Source of the DNA: Cryptosporangium minutisporangium
GTDB taxonomy: Bacteria > Actinomycetota > Actinomycetes > Mycobacteriales > Cryptosporangiaceae
Assembly: GCF_039536245.1 (NCBI RefSeq)
Contig: NZ_BAAAYN010000040.1
Location: 92,493 to 139,465, forward strand
Reading direction: 5' to 3'
Length of the DNA stretch: 46,973 bases
Positions 7,652-15,547 of this stretch are shown in pieces. The position numbers and the translations under genes were made by a program. Each line of letters begins with the position of its first letter. Within the stretch, counting starts at the first letter, position 1. The notes beneath the pieces are model-generated. The model did not search any database. It was not told where the DNA came from and worked only from the letters and a program-made list of their open reading frames with translations.

Positions 7652-9029
7652 CCCCGCCTACCCGCCGGCCGACCCGGCCGCGCAGTCCGTACGCGAGGCG
7701 TTGCGGGGCCGCTTGTCGGACCTGTGGGGCACCCCGGTGCGGGTCGGGGAACCCGTGCTGCTGACCGGCGGCGCCAGCCGCGAGACCCTCCAGATCCACG
7801 TCGCCGCCACCGGAACCCACCGCGACGTCGTGCTCCGCCGCGACCTGCTGCCCGGCGCCGACCCGGCCGGGCTGGCCCGCGAAGCCGCCGCGCTGCGCGC
7901 CGCCGCCGCCGACGGCGTCCCGGTACCGGCCGTCGTCGACGACGGCCCGGCCCTCAGCGGCCACCCCTACCTGGTGATGGAGTACGTACCCGGCGAGACC
8001 GTGCCCCGCCGCCTGCTGCGCGACCCCGCCTACAGCACCATCCGGACGACGCTCGCCGGCGCGCTCGGCGCGATCGCCGCCCGCATCCACACCGTCGACC
8101 CCGACCAGGTACCCGGCCTGACCCGCCCCGACCCGCTGGGCCTGCTGCGCGATCTCGCCGATGACGACGACACCCCGCGGCCCGCCGTCGAACTCGGCCT
8201 GGCGTGGCTCGCCGCCCGCACGCCACCGCCGGCGCCGGACACCCTCGTCCACGGCGACCTGCGCAACGGCAACGTCCTCGTCGGACCGGACGGGGTCCGC
8301 GCGATCCTGGACTGGGAGCTGGTGCACCGCGGTGACCCGGTCGAGGACCTCGGCTGGCTCTGCGTCAAGGCGTGGCGGTTCGGTGCCGCGCAGCCGGTCG
8401 GCGGGTTCGGCAGCCGCGCCGAACTGCTCGACGGCTACGCCGCGGTGGCCGGATGGCGCCCCACCGACGAACAGCTGCGCTGGTGGGAGGTGTACGGGAC
8501 ACTGCGCTGGGTGCTGCTCTGCCGCCGGCAGGCGCTGGCGTACCTGCGCGGCGACCGCGACTCGCTGGAACACGCGGTGATCGGGCGGCGGGTCTGCGAA
8601 GCCGAGTTCGACCTGCTGCTGGCGCTCGACCTGACGTCCCCCGCCGCCCCGACACCGGTCACGCAGCCGCTGGTCACTCCCGGCGACGCGGACCGCGGCA
8701 CCACCCGCCCGCCGCACGACGCCCCGGACGCCGGGCACCTGATCGCCGCCGTCACCGACGCGTTCACCAGCGGCGCGTTCGGGGACGCCTACCTCACCCG
8801 GGTCGCGGCCAACGCGCTGCGAATCGCCGGGCGGGAGCTGGCGCTCGGCCCCGACCTCGCCGACCGGCACCGCCGCCGCCTCGACGCCCTCGGAGTACCG
8901 GACGACGCCGCGGTGGCCGCCGCCCTCCGCGACGGCACGGGCGGGCCGCAGCTCACCGCCGCGGTCGTCGACGCCGTCCGCGACAAGCTGCTCGTCGCCA
9001 ACCCCCGCTACCTGACCCAACCGGCCTGA
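7644..9029 (+). CDS. APH-type phosphotransferase fused to DUF6285-like domain (LvaA-LvaB-like)
   Basis: 461 residues. Residues about 15-335 form an aminoglycoside-phosphotransferase/choline-kinase fold: the nucleotide region LTGGASRETLQI, hinge YLVMEYVPG, catalytic loop VHGDLRNGNV (His203, Asp205) and Mg-binding ILDWELV (Asp223). After a linker, residues about 360-461 (GHLIAAVTDAF...VRDKLLVANPRYL) resemble DUF6285, usually a separate small protein next to such kinases. In known systems (Pseudomonas LvaA/LvaB with LvaC; animal ACAD10/11) the kinase phosphorylates 4-hydroxyacyl-CoA and the dehydrogenase partner removes the phosphate. The ATG at 7644 is chosen because GGGGAG lies 9 nt upstream; ATG 7635 abuts that site. 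Antibiotic resistance is unlikely given the context. Confidence 0.85.
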   Translation: MPDPAYPPADPAAQSVREALRGRLSDLWGTPVRVGEPVLLTGGASRETLQIHVAATGTHRDVVLRRDLLPGADPAGLAREAAALRAAAADGVPVPAVVDDGPALSGHPYLVMEYVPGETVPRRLLRDPAYSTIRTTLAGALGAIAARIHTVDPDQVPGLTRPDPLGLLRDLADDDDTPRPAVELGLAWLAARTPPPAPDTLVHGDLRNGNVLVGPDGVRAILDWELVHRGDPVEDLGWLCVKAWRFGAAQPVGGFGSRAELLDGYAAVAGWRPTDEQLRWWEVYGTLRWVLLCRRQALAYLRGDRDSLEHAVIGRRVCEAEFDLLLALDLTSPAAPTPVTQPLVTPGDADRGTTRPPHDAPDAGHLIAAVTDAFTSGAFGDAYLTRVAANALRIAGRELALGPDLADRHRRRLDALGVPDDAAVAAALRDGTGGPQLTAAVVDAVRDKLLVANPRYLTQPA

Positions 9030-9033
9030 CCCA

Positions 9034-9056
9034 ACCCGTGCGGGACCGGCACGGGT
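9034..9056. terminator. Bidirectional hairpin between convergent genes
   Basis: ACCCGTGC (9034-9041) and GCACGGGT (9049-9056) make an 8-bp stem with a 7-nt loop in the 39-bp gap between the kinase stop and the TetR stop on the other strand. Confidence 0.7.
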
Positions 9057-9068
9057 CGCGGCCCGGTG

Positions 9069-9869
9069 TCAGCCGGTCGCCGGGCTCCGCTCGCGGCTGA
9101 CCAGCGCGTCGATACCGTCGAGCAGCAGGCCGAGGCCGAACGTGAAGTCGGCGTCCTCGACCCACTCGGCGGACCCGCCGAACGCGTTCTCCCGCACCGC
9201 CGCGGCCAGCGCCGGGTAGACGTCCGGGTCGAGCAGCTGGGCGAGCATCGCGCCGTATCCGGCCGGTCCGCCCACCGGGTCGCCGCCGTCGGAGCCTGCC
9301 GAACCGTCAGTGCCGGCAGTGCCGGCAGTGCTGGCAGTGCCGTCCGGCTGGTTGAGCGCGTGCGCCATCGCGGCCAGCCGGGACGCGTAGCTGGTGAGCG
9401 TCGTCGCGACGTTGAGCCGCTGGCCGTAGTCCAGCCCGGTGCCGGCCAGCGCGCCCAGCGCACGGTCGAGCCAGCGCAGCGTACGGGGCCCGGCCGGGGG
9501 TGTGGTCTGGCCGAGCGCCAGCAGCCACGGACGGCTGAGCAAGAAGTCGCGGGTGGTCCGCGTCCAGTCGGTGAGGTAGGCCCGCCAGTCGCGCCCGTCC
9601 AGCGGCGGCGGCTCCGGCACGGCGGCGTCGGCCATCAGGATCAGCAGTTCGTCCTTGCTGCCCACGTACCGGTAGAGCGACATCGTCGCCATCCCGACCG
9701 CACCGGCGACGCTGCTCATCGTCACGCCGTCCAGCCCGTCGCGGTCGGCGATGCGGATCGCTGCGTCGACGATGCTGCCCAGGTCCTGGCTGGGGCGGGG
9801 GCCGTGCCGGGACCCGGTGTCGCGGCCCCACATGCGGGCCACCACGGGGGGAAGTCCGGCCTCGGCCAC
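9069..9869 (-). CDS. TetR/AcrR family transcriptional regulator
   Basis: 266-residue one-component repressor. The N-terminal HTH is seen at residues about 27-75 (IVDAAIRIADRDGLDGVTM, VAGAVGMATMSLYRYVGSKDEL). The C-terminal ligand-binding part has the features of the TetR_C group with long helices (WRAYLTDWTRTTRDFLLSRPWLL). A low-complexity insertion STAGTAGTDGSAGSDGG (about residues 177-195) is produced by a 9-bp tandem repeat. A GTG at 9869 with GAGAGG upstream is the start. It is transcribed divergently from the DUF418 membrane protein, and the direct repeat at 9920-9947 between them is the obvious operator. It probably controls that exporter-like gene and itself. Confidence 0.92.
   Translation of the reverse strand: MAEAGLPPVVARMWGRDTGSRHGPRPSQDLGSIVDAAIRIADRDGLDGVTMSSVAGAVGMATMSLYRYVGSKDELLILMADAAVPEPPPLDGRDWRAYLTDWTRTTRDFLLSRPWLLALGQTTPPAGPRTLRWLDRALGALAGTGLDYGQRLNVATTLTSYASRLAAMAHALNQPDGTASTAGTAGTDGSAGSDGGDPVGGPAGYGAMLAQLLDPDVYPALAAAVRENAFGGSAEWVEDADFTFGLGLLLDGIDALVSRERSPATG
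9311..9341. repeat. 9-bp tandem repeat inside TetR gene
   Basis: About 3.5 copies of TGCCGGCAG, the third with one change. Being a multiple of three, it keeps frame and encodes a Thr-Ala-Gly run; copy number may vary between strains. Confidence 0.8.
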
Positions 9870-9919
9870 GTCGGCTACCTCTCGTTCGATCTTGCGCTCA
9901 CTCTAGAGGCACGGCACTC

Positions 9920-9947
9920 TGTATCTCATACGCTGTACCTCATACGC
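9920..9947. promoter_or_regulatory. Candidate TetR operator: two tandem 14-mers
   Basis: TGTATCTCATACGC (9920-9933) is followed directly by TGTACCTCATACGC (9934-9947), differing at one base. Each unit holds an inverted pair, GTAT-ctc-ATAC or GTAC-ctc-ATAC. The block lies 15 bp before the DUF418 start and 51 bp before the TetR start. A 14-bp period would place two repressor dimers on partly rotated faces. Binding is inferred. Confidence 0.65.
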
Positions 9948-9961
9948 AGAAGCGGGGATTG

Positions 9962-11182
9962 ATGACCACACCCACTCCGATCCGCAGGGTCCTCGACGTC
10001 GACGCGATCCGCGGCTTCGCACTGTTCGGGATCTTCGCCGTCAACGTCACGTTCATGGCCTCCGGCTACCCCGGCAACCTCGTCACCGACCCCGACTTCC
10101 GCTCCGGCCTCGACGACGCCGTCCGCGCGCTCTCCTCGGTCCTCATCGACATGAAGTTCTACGTGCTGTTCTCGTTCCTGTTCGGGTACAGCTTCACCCT
10201 CCAGATGGACTCCGCCCGCCGCGCCGACGCCGCGTTCACCCCCCGGATGCTTCGCCGCATCGGCGGCTTATTCGTCCTCGGCGCACTGCACACCGTCTTC
10301 CTCTACGGCGGGGACATCCTCACCACCTACGCCGTCGCCTGCCTCGCCCTGCTGCTCCTGCGCAACGTCAGCGACCGCACCGCGCTCCGCATCGCCGCCG
10401 GCCTCTACGCCGTCGTCCTGCTCAGCCTGGTCTCCAGCGCCCTGCTCGTGGACCGCTCCGCGTTCGTCCCCGGCGAAGCCGAAGCACTCGCCAACGGCGC
10501 CGAATCCACCCAGGCGCTGCTCGGCGGCTGGGGCGACGTCATCGGCGAACACCTCGCCGGCCTGCCGCTGCTGCTCCTGCAGGCCGCCACCTTGCAAGGC
10601 CCCACCGCGCTCGCGCTGTTCCTGCTCGGCATGGTCGCCGGACGAGGACAGTGGCTCGCCCACGTCACCGGCACCGAACCCGTACTCCGCCGGATCCAGT
10701 GGACCGGCTTCCCGATCGGCCTCCTCGGTGGCCTCGTCTACGCCGCCGCCGGCGGCAACAACAACACCTTCGCCGTCGCCGTCAGCGTCGCCACCGCACC
10801 ACTGCTCGCCGCCGCGTACGTCGCCACCCTGCTGCGCGTCATGCACCGGACACCGGCCGTCCGATCCGCGCTCGCCCCCGCCGGCCGCGCATCGCTCACC
10901 AACTACCTCGCCCAAGCCGCCATCGGCCTGGTGGTCTTCACCGGCATCGGGTTCGGCCTCGCGGGCACGTTCTCACCGCTCGCGCTGTTCGGCTTCACCC
11001 TCGCGGTCTTCGCCGTGCAACTCCTGATCAGCGCCGTCTGGCTGCGCCACTTCCGGTACGGCCCCGCCGAGTGGGCGCTCCGCTGGCTCACCAACGCCCG
11101 CCGGCCCGCGTGCCGCGTCCCGGCGCCCGGAACCGTCCCCACCGACGCAGAGCCCGCCGCCGCCGCGCCGGACCGTCGCTGA
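9962..11182 (+). CDS. DUF418 family multi-pass membrane protein
   Basis: 406 residues with about ten membrane helices. Family features are the N-terminal RRVLDVDAIRGFALFGIFAVN, a long reentrant region KFYVLFSFLFGYSFTLQM, a loop GPTALALFLLGMVAGR, and the C-terminal domain ending in YGPAEWALRWLT, a DUF418 hallmark. These proteins (YeiB-like) are related to acyltransferase-type membrane proteins and often sit beside TetR regulators; transport or acylation has been proposed, none proven here. The ATG at 9962 is used; a TTG immediately before it is also possible. The C-terminal Pro/Ala tail is cytoplasmic. Expression is probably governed by the divergent TetR protein. Confidence 0.92.
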   Translation: MTTPTPIRRVLDVDAIRGFALFGIFAVNVTFMASGYPGNLVTDPDFRSGLDDAVRALSSVLIDMKFYVLFSFLFGYSFTLQMDSARRADAAFTPRMLRRIGGLFVLGALHTVFLYGGDILTTYAVACLALLLLRNVSDRTALRIAAGLYAVVLLSLVSSALLVDRSAFVPGEAEALANGAESTQALLGGWGDVIGEHLAGLPLLLLQAATLQGPTALALFLLGMVAGRGQWLAHVTGTEPVLRRIQWTGFPIGLLGGLVYAAAGGNNNTFAVAVSVATAPLLAAAYVATLLRVMHRTPAVRSALAPAGRASLTNYLAQAAIGLVVFTGIGFGLAGTFSPLALFGFTLAVFAVQLLISAVWLRHFRYGPAEWALRWLTNARRPACRVPAPGTVPTDAEPAAAAPDRR

Positions 11183-11185
11183 CCA

Positions 11186-11218
11186 CCGGGTGAGTCGCCT
11201 GGGGGGCGGCTCACCCGG
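11186..11218. terminator. Bidirectional hairpin, DUF418 / deaminase
   Basis: CCGGGTGAG (11186-11194) pairs with CTCACCCGG (11210-11218), and CGCC (11196-11199) with GGCG (11205-11208), separated by one mismatch. The 3' arm overlaps the stop codon of the minus-strand deaminase gene. Confidence 0.75.
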
Positions 11219-12179
11219 CCAGCCACTCCGCGATCCCCGCCCGCAGCCGCTCCTTCGTCGCCGCCGGCGCGAACGACGCGTCCACCCCAGCCCGCGCCAA
11301 CCCCGCCAACTCCGCGTCCGACGCCCCGAACGTGTCCCGCACCGCCGAATACTCACCGGTCAGCGTCGACCCGACCACCCTGGGCACGTCCGTGTTGAGC
11401 GTCACCACCAGACCGGCCTCCACCAGCGCCGGCAACGGATGCTCCGCCCACGACGGCACGAACCCCAGCGCCACGTTCGACGACGGACACACCTCCAGCG
11501 GCACACCCGCATCCCGCACCTGGGCGACCAGCTCCGGATCCTCGAGGATCCGGATACCGTGCCCCAGCCGCTCCGCGTGCCCGACCGTCAACGCCTCCCG
11601 GATCGACGCCGGGCCGCACGCCTCCCCGGCGTGGTGCACCAAGTGCAGCCCCGCGTCCCGCGCCTCGTCGCACACCTCCGCGAACGGCGCCAGCGGATAC
11701 GTCTCCTCACCCGCGACGCCCACCGCCACCACGTCCGCCGACGAGAGAGCCAGCCCCACCGTCGCGCGCAGACGCTCCACCGGGCGCCGCCGCGAATGAT
11801 CCAGCAGCACCCGCACCTCGATCCCGTGGGCGTCCTGCCCGGCCTTGAGGCCGGCCAGGACCGCCTCCAGCGGCATCCGCGGATCACCCAGCCGCTCCCC
11901 ATGGGCCGCCGCCGTGAACGTCACCTCCACGTACCCGACGCCCTGCGCGGCCTCGTCGGCGCAGAACTCCTCCGCCACCCGGGCGAAATCCGCCGGATCC
12001 CGCAAGCAGCTACGCACCCGCGCGCCATGATCGGCGAACGCCCGGAAACCCTCGAACCGGTCAACCTCGGGGAGCTCCACACCGTGCGCCGCGGCCAGCT
12101 CCGCCAGCGTCCCCGGACGCACCGCGCTCTCCAGGTGCACGTGCAGATGAGCCTTGGGCAAACGAGTCAGATCACGCAC
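11211..12179 (-). CDS. Adenosine deaminase-like metal hydrolase
   Basis: 322-residue amidohydrolase of the adenosine/AMP deaminase family, which converts adenosine or a related purine to the 6-oxo form. Zinc ligands are visible in KAHLHVHLE (HxH), the HHAGE motif (His plus general acid/base Glu) and LNTDVP (Asp), with the conserved GHGIRI between. The second Asp of the usual TDDP, which contacts the purine ring in ADA, is Val here, so substrate preference may differ. The GTG at 12179 gives the family-typical N-terminus (VRDLTRLPKAHLH). A GTG at 12233 overlapping the previous stop (GTGA) would add 18 residues and cannot be excluded. It is the last gene of a three-gene minus-strand operon. Confidence 0.88.
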   Translation of the reverse strand: MRDLTRLPKAHLHVHLESAVRPGTLAELAAAHGVELPEVDRFEGFRAFADHGARVRSCLRDPADFARVAEEFCADEAAQGVGYVEVTFTAAAHGERLGDPRMPLEAVLAGLKAGQDAHGIEVRVLLDHSRRRPVERLRATVGLALSSADVVAVGVAGEETYPLAPFAEVCDEARDAGLHLVHHAGEACGPASIREALTVGHAERLGHGIRILEDPELVAQVRDAGVPLEVCPSSNVALGFVPSWAEHPLPALVEAGLVVTLNTDVPRVVGSTLTGEYSAVRDTFGASDAELAGLARAGVDASFAPAATKERLRAGIAEWLAG

Positions 12180-12229
12180 GTCCGCCGACGCTACGACCCA
12201 CGCCCCCGCCGGCGCGAGCGGATAACGCC

Positions 12230-12593
12230 TCACGCCAGCCGCGCCTCCAACGCCGCCACGTCCGGAACGAACCACAACTGCCGGCCCCGGTCGCACTCCC
12301 GCACGAAGTCCCGCAGCGCGTCGCTCGCCGCCACGTACTCCGCGACGTCACCCACCACCGCCAACCCCACCCGGTAGTTCGCGAACTTCTGCGCCACCGC
12401 ACCGGCCACCCCCGACCGCAGCCGGAAGAACTCCGGCCCCAGCCGCTCCACCGGCACGGCCACCCAGTCCGCGCGGCCCGCGAACGCGTCCCCGATCAGG
12501 TCCATCACCGCGTGCTCGTCCCGCAACACCGGGCCGGCCGCGTCCACCACCAGTACCCGCAGACCGTGCACCTCACGGACCGGCACCACCGCG

Positions 12594-12601
<8 letters not shown>
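12230..12601 (-). CDS. DUF4180 family protein
   Basis: 123-residue protein. The order of motifs (DAVMDLIGDAF-like segment, PEFFRLRSGVAGAVAQKFANY, LAVVGDVAEYVAASDALRDF, RGRQLWFVPD) matches the DUF4180 family, small cytoplasmic proteins of unknown function. The GTG at 12601 is preceded by AGGAGGAG at 12608-12615 and overlaps the upstream gene's stop by 8 bases, so the two are translated together. Its constant linkage to an HTH regulator here suggests a regulatory or stress role, but nothing in the sequence fixes it. Confidence 0.85.
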
Positions 12602-13025
<424 letters not shown>

Positions 13026-13050
13026 CCCACTCCCCAGAACTCCCTGACGT

Positions 13051-13065
13051 TCCCTTTATAGGGGA
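13051..13065 (-). promoter_or_regulatory. Possible promoter/operator of HTH-DUF4180-deaminase operon
   Basis: On the minus strand TATAAA (13055-13060) is an AT-rich island in very GC-rich DNA, bracketed by TCCC and GGGA arms, about 30 bp upstream of the GTG at 13025. A matching -35 box is not clear. Confidence 0.4.
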
Positions 13066-13135
13066 GTGAACCCACCAAAGAAAGAACTTTACGGAGTGAT
13101 CGACGTCCACCTCGCGCCGCGGAGTATGACGGGGT

Positions 13136-13141
13136 TACCCT
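13136..13141 (+). promoter_or_regulatory. -10 box of a leaderless transcript (antitoxin gene)
   Basis: TACCCT fits the actinobacterial TANNNT -10 box and is followed by exactly 6 nt and the GTG at 13148. No ribosome site is present before that GTG, so the mRNA is probably leaderless. Confidence 0.6.
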
Positions 13142-13147
13142 GAGAGT

Positions 13148-13408
13148 GTGACCAAGCGGATCACGATCAGCGTCCCCGACGACGTCGCCGCCCACCTCGA
13201 AGGCGTCGGCGCCCGGCGCGTGTCCGGCTACGTCACCGACGCCATCCGCCACCTCGTCCGCCGCGAAGAACAACTCCGCCAACTCGACGAGGTCTTCGCC
13301 CGCACCGGCAACCCCCAAGCGCCCGACCGGGAACGCGCCGAACGATTCCTCGACGACGTCGCCGCCTGGCAATCCACCCGCGAGCTCAGGTCCGGCGCCC
13401 ACGCGTGA
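13148..13408 (+). CDS. Ribbon-helix-helix antitoxin-like protein
   Basis: 86-residue protein. The N-terminus has the RHH pattern: strand TKRITISVPDDV, helix AAHLEGVG, then VSGYVTDAIRHLVRREEQL. The C-terminal charged segment (RERAERFLDDVAAWQ) would wrap the toxin. It overlaps the downstream PIN-domain gene by 4 bases (GTGA), the normal antitoxin-toxin order. The start is set by a leaderless-type -10 box 6 nt upstream. It probably represses its own promoter through the RHH strand. Assignment rests on small size, fold pattern and partner. Confidence 0.82.
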   Translation: MTKRITISVPDDVAAHLEGVGARRVSGYVTDAIRHLVRREEQLRQLDEVFARTGNPQAPDRERAERFLDDVAAWQSTRELRSGAHA

Positions 13409-13845
13409 CCCCTACGCGCGCACCCAGCCAGGTCGGACTCGTCTTCGACCACCACCCCCTCACGGCCTACGCCTCCAGCAAAGACCTCATCGCGCCCTCC
13501 CTCGTCGCGTCCGTGCTCGAACGCCAGCAACTCATCGCCGTCTCACCACTCGTCCTCGCCGAGGCCTACTGCTCCTTAGACCACGAGGAAGCCGACGTCC
13601 TCGACCTCCTCACCGGCGGAGCACTCGCCGCCGCACTCATCGTCGAACCCTTCGACGGCGAAACCGCACGCCTCCTCGGCCGCGACTCCGCACCCACCAT
13701 CGGCAGCACCGGCGGCCACCGGCCCACCCTCGCCACCCTCCACACCGCCCAACTCGCCGTCCGCCACGCCGCCGGCGTCGTCACCGGCGAACCCGCGCCG
13801 CTCCGCAAACTCCTCGGCCCCGACTGGCCCCTGCTCCGCGTCTGA
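13405..13845 (+). CDS. PIN-domain toxin-like protein
   Basis: 146-residue PIN-like ribonuclease partner of the RHH protein. The first acidic residue is present in GLVFDHHPLTAY, and the second, Glu, in SPLVLAEAYCSL. The third conserved Asp is replaced by His (TLHTAQLAVRHAAG) and the fourth region reads VVTGEPAPLRKL with Glu rather than Asp. The metal site is thus partly degenerate, and activity may be weak or lost. The GTG start overlaps the antitoxin stop. VapC-type toxins cleave tRNA or rRNA; that is family knowledge, not shown here. Confidence 0.75.
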   Translation: MTPTRAPSQVGLVFDHHPLTAYASSKDLIAPSLVASVLERQQLIAVSPLVLAEAYCSLDHEEADVLDLLTGGALAAALIVEPFDGETARLLGRDSAPTIGSTGGHRPTLATLHTAQLAVRHAAGVVTGEPAPLRKLLGPDWPLLRV

Positions 13846-13939
13846 CCAGCCACCACAGCGCCACCCAAGCGCGCACCACCGCCAGATAGCGCGAGCCGAC
13901 TGCCACCCCGGCCAAAATCCGCCAGCCCCCGGCGAGCCC

Positions 13940-13953
13940 CGACCCTAGGGTCG
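13940..13953 (+). promoter_or_regulatory. Perfect 14-nt palindrome holding a leaderless -10 box
   Basis: CGACCCTAGGGTCG is fully self-complementary. Its TAGGGT (13946-13951) is a TANNNT -10 box followed by 6 nt and the GTG at 13958, the leaderless arrangement. The palindrome may also be an operator covering the transcription start. Confidence 0.6.
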
Positions 13954-13957
13954 AACG

Positions 13958-14869
13958 GTGACCGCAACAGCCACCACCCCGGCGACCAACCCACCCCTGG
14001 CCAACCACCGGCTCCGCACCCTCGGCGCCGTCAGCTTCACCGTCCTGGCCTGGGCCTCCGCCTTCATCGGCATCCGCTGGGTCGGCGAGCACTACACCGC
14101 AGGCCCACTCGCGTTCGGCCGCCTCCTCATCGGCACCCTCGCGCTCGGCGCCGGAGTCCTCGCCAGCCGACGGACCTGGGTCCGACCCAACCGCACCGAA
14201 TGGCTGCTCATCACGCTCTGCGGCGTCGCCTGGTTCGGCATCTACAACATCGCGCTCAACGCCGCCGAACGACGCGTCGACGCCGGCACCGCCGCCATGC
14301 TCGTCAACCTCGGCCCGATCCTCATCGCACTCTTCGCCGGATTCCTGCTCCGCGAAGGCTTTCCCCGCTGGCTGCTCATCGGCGCCGCCGTCGCGTTCAC
14401 CGGCGTCGTCCTGATCGGCATCCCCTCCGCACGCAACAGCGACGCCGGCGACGGCATGGTGCTCGGCGTCGTCCTGCTCCTGGTCGCCGCCGTCACCTAC
14501 GCGATCGGCGTCCTCGCCCAGAAACCCACCCTCCGGCGTCTACCGGCCCTCCAGGTCACCTGGCTCGCCTGCACCATCGGGACGCTCACCTGCCTGCCCT
14601 TCGCACCCGGCTTCGTCCGCGAACTCGCCGACAGCCCGGCCGGACCGACCGCAGGCCTGGTGTACCTCGGACTGGTCCCGACCGCGCTGGCGTTCGGGAC
14701 CTGGGGGTACGCGCTCGCCCGCATGGACGCCGGACGACTCGGCATCACCACCTACGTCGTCCCGCCGCTCGCCGTCCTCGGCGGATGGGTCCTGCTCGGC
14801 GAGACGCCGGCCGCGCTCGTCGGCGGCGCCGTGTGCCTGGTCGGAGTGGCCCTGTCCCGTCGTCGGTGA
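13958..14869 (+). CDS. EamA/DMT-family transporter
   Basis: 303 residues with ten membrane helices in two EamA repeats (about 20-150 and 165-300). Signature segments are VLAWASAFIGIRWVGEHY and PLAFGRLLIGTL at the first repeat, AAMLVNLGPILIALFAGFLL at its end, and YLGLVPTALAFGTWGYAL and TTYVVPPLAVLGGWVLLGE in the second. Members export amino acids, nucleosides and other metabolites; the substrate cannot be told. Translation probably starts at the 5' end of the mRNA (TAGGGT plus 6 nt before GTG). It stands alone between the toxin-like gene and the second sigma operon. Confidence 0.92.
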   Translation: MTATATTPATNPPLANHRLRTLGAVSFTVLAWASAFIGIRWVGEHYTAGPLAFGRLLIGTLALGAGVLASRRTWVRPNRTEWLLITLCGVAWFGIYNIALNAAERRVDAGTAAMLVNLGPILIALFAGFLLREGFPRWLLIGAAVAFTGVVLIGIPSARNSDAGDGMVLGVVLLLVAAVTYAIGVLAQKPTLRRLPALQVTWLACTIGTLTCLPFAPGFVRELADSPAGPTAGLVYLGLVPTALAFGTWGYALARMDAGRLGITTYVVPPLAVLGGWVLLGETPAALVGGAVCLVGVALSRRR

Positions 14870-14913
14870 AACCTGAGTGCCCTCGTCGGGCGCGTTTGGG
14901 CAGTTCGAGGTGT

Positions 14914-14939
14914 GTGTTCGAGTGTATGGGCTTGTTATT
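14914..14939 (+). repeat. 26-bp dispersed repeat, copy A
   Basis: Contains GAGTGTATGGGCTTGTTATT (14920-14939), preceded by GTGTTC. The same sequence with one change occurs at 17961-17986 in the same orientation. It lies in the 147-bp gap before the sigma factor gene at 15017; no other function is evident in the gap. Each copy could encode a very short peptide beginning MGLL (here eight codons to a TGA at 14950-14952). Confidence 0.75.
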
Positions 14940-15016
14940 GCGGAAGGAGTGAGCGGGAGCGGAGCAACCGACGTCGCGCCGCCGTCGTCCTTGGTGGGTG
15001 ACGGAAGGGACCGGTC

Positions 15017-15547
15017 TTGATACGACGACGACAGCAGAGCTTCGAAGAACTCGAGGCTCTCATCGCCAATCGGCGCGACGCGATGCTGGCGACCGCCACG
15101 CTGCTCGCCGGTGGGCGGCACGCCGGCGAGGACCTTCTCCAAGCGGCCATCGAGCGGATGATCCGCCGATGGCACCGGGTCGAGGGCGACCCGGAGGCGT
15201 ACCTCCGCAGGATCCTCTACCACCTGGCCGTCGACAGTTGGCGGCAGCGGAGACGACGCCCCGAACTGCTCGCCGTCGTCGAGCCGGAGGGCCAGCCCGA
15301 CGGCACCGACGCCGTCGACCTGAGACAGGCCCTGGTACAGGCACTCGGCCAGTTAGCTCCGCGGCAGCGCGCGGTGCTGGTGTTGCGGTACTTCGAGGAG
15401 CTCAGCGAGGCCGAGATCGCCGCGACGCTCGGCTGCTCGACAGGCACCGTCAAGTCCACCGCCGCCCGCGGCATGAAACGGCTACGCGAGCTCACCACCG
15501 CCTGGATCCCGCAGTCCGCGACCGAACCGAACGGAGCACCGCGATGA
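15017..15547 (+). CDS. ECF RNA polymerase sigma factor (SigE family)
   Basis: 176 residues. Region 2 shows FEELEALIANRRDAMLATATLLAGG and HAGEDLLQAAIERMIRRW, then YLRRILYHLAVDSWRQRRRRP; region 4 shows LAPRQRAVLVLRYFEELSEAEIAATLGCSTGTVKS. This is the SigE-type layout common in actinomycetes (mycelial ECF factors). The start is a TTG at 15017 with GGAAGGGA at 15003-15010; no ATG or GTG in frame fits better. Its stop overlaps the following gene (ATGA), mirroring the sigma/membrane-protein pair at 2920-4148. Confidence 0.88.
   Translation: MIRRRQQSFEELEALIANRRDAMLATATLLAGGRHAGEDLLQAAIERMIRRWHRVEGDPEAYLRRILYHLAVDSWRQRRRRPELLAVVEPEGQPDGTDAVDLRQALVQALGQLAPRQRAVLVLRYFEELSEAEIAATLGCSTGTVKSTAARGMKRLRELTTAWIPQSATEPNGAPR

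Noticed and set aside
7635-9029. Aminoglycoside resistance gene
   Set aside because: The APH fold is present, but the DUF6285-like tail and ACAD partner indicate an acyl-CoA kinase of a catabolic operon.
9311-9341. Possible CRISPR or mobile repeat
   Set aside because: It is a 9-bp in-frame tandem repeat within the TetR gene with no spacers.
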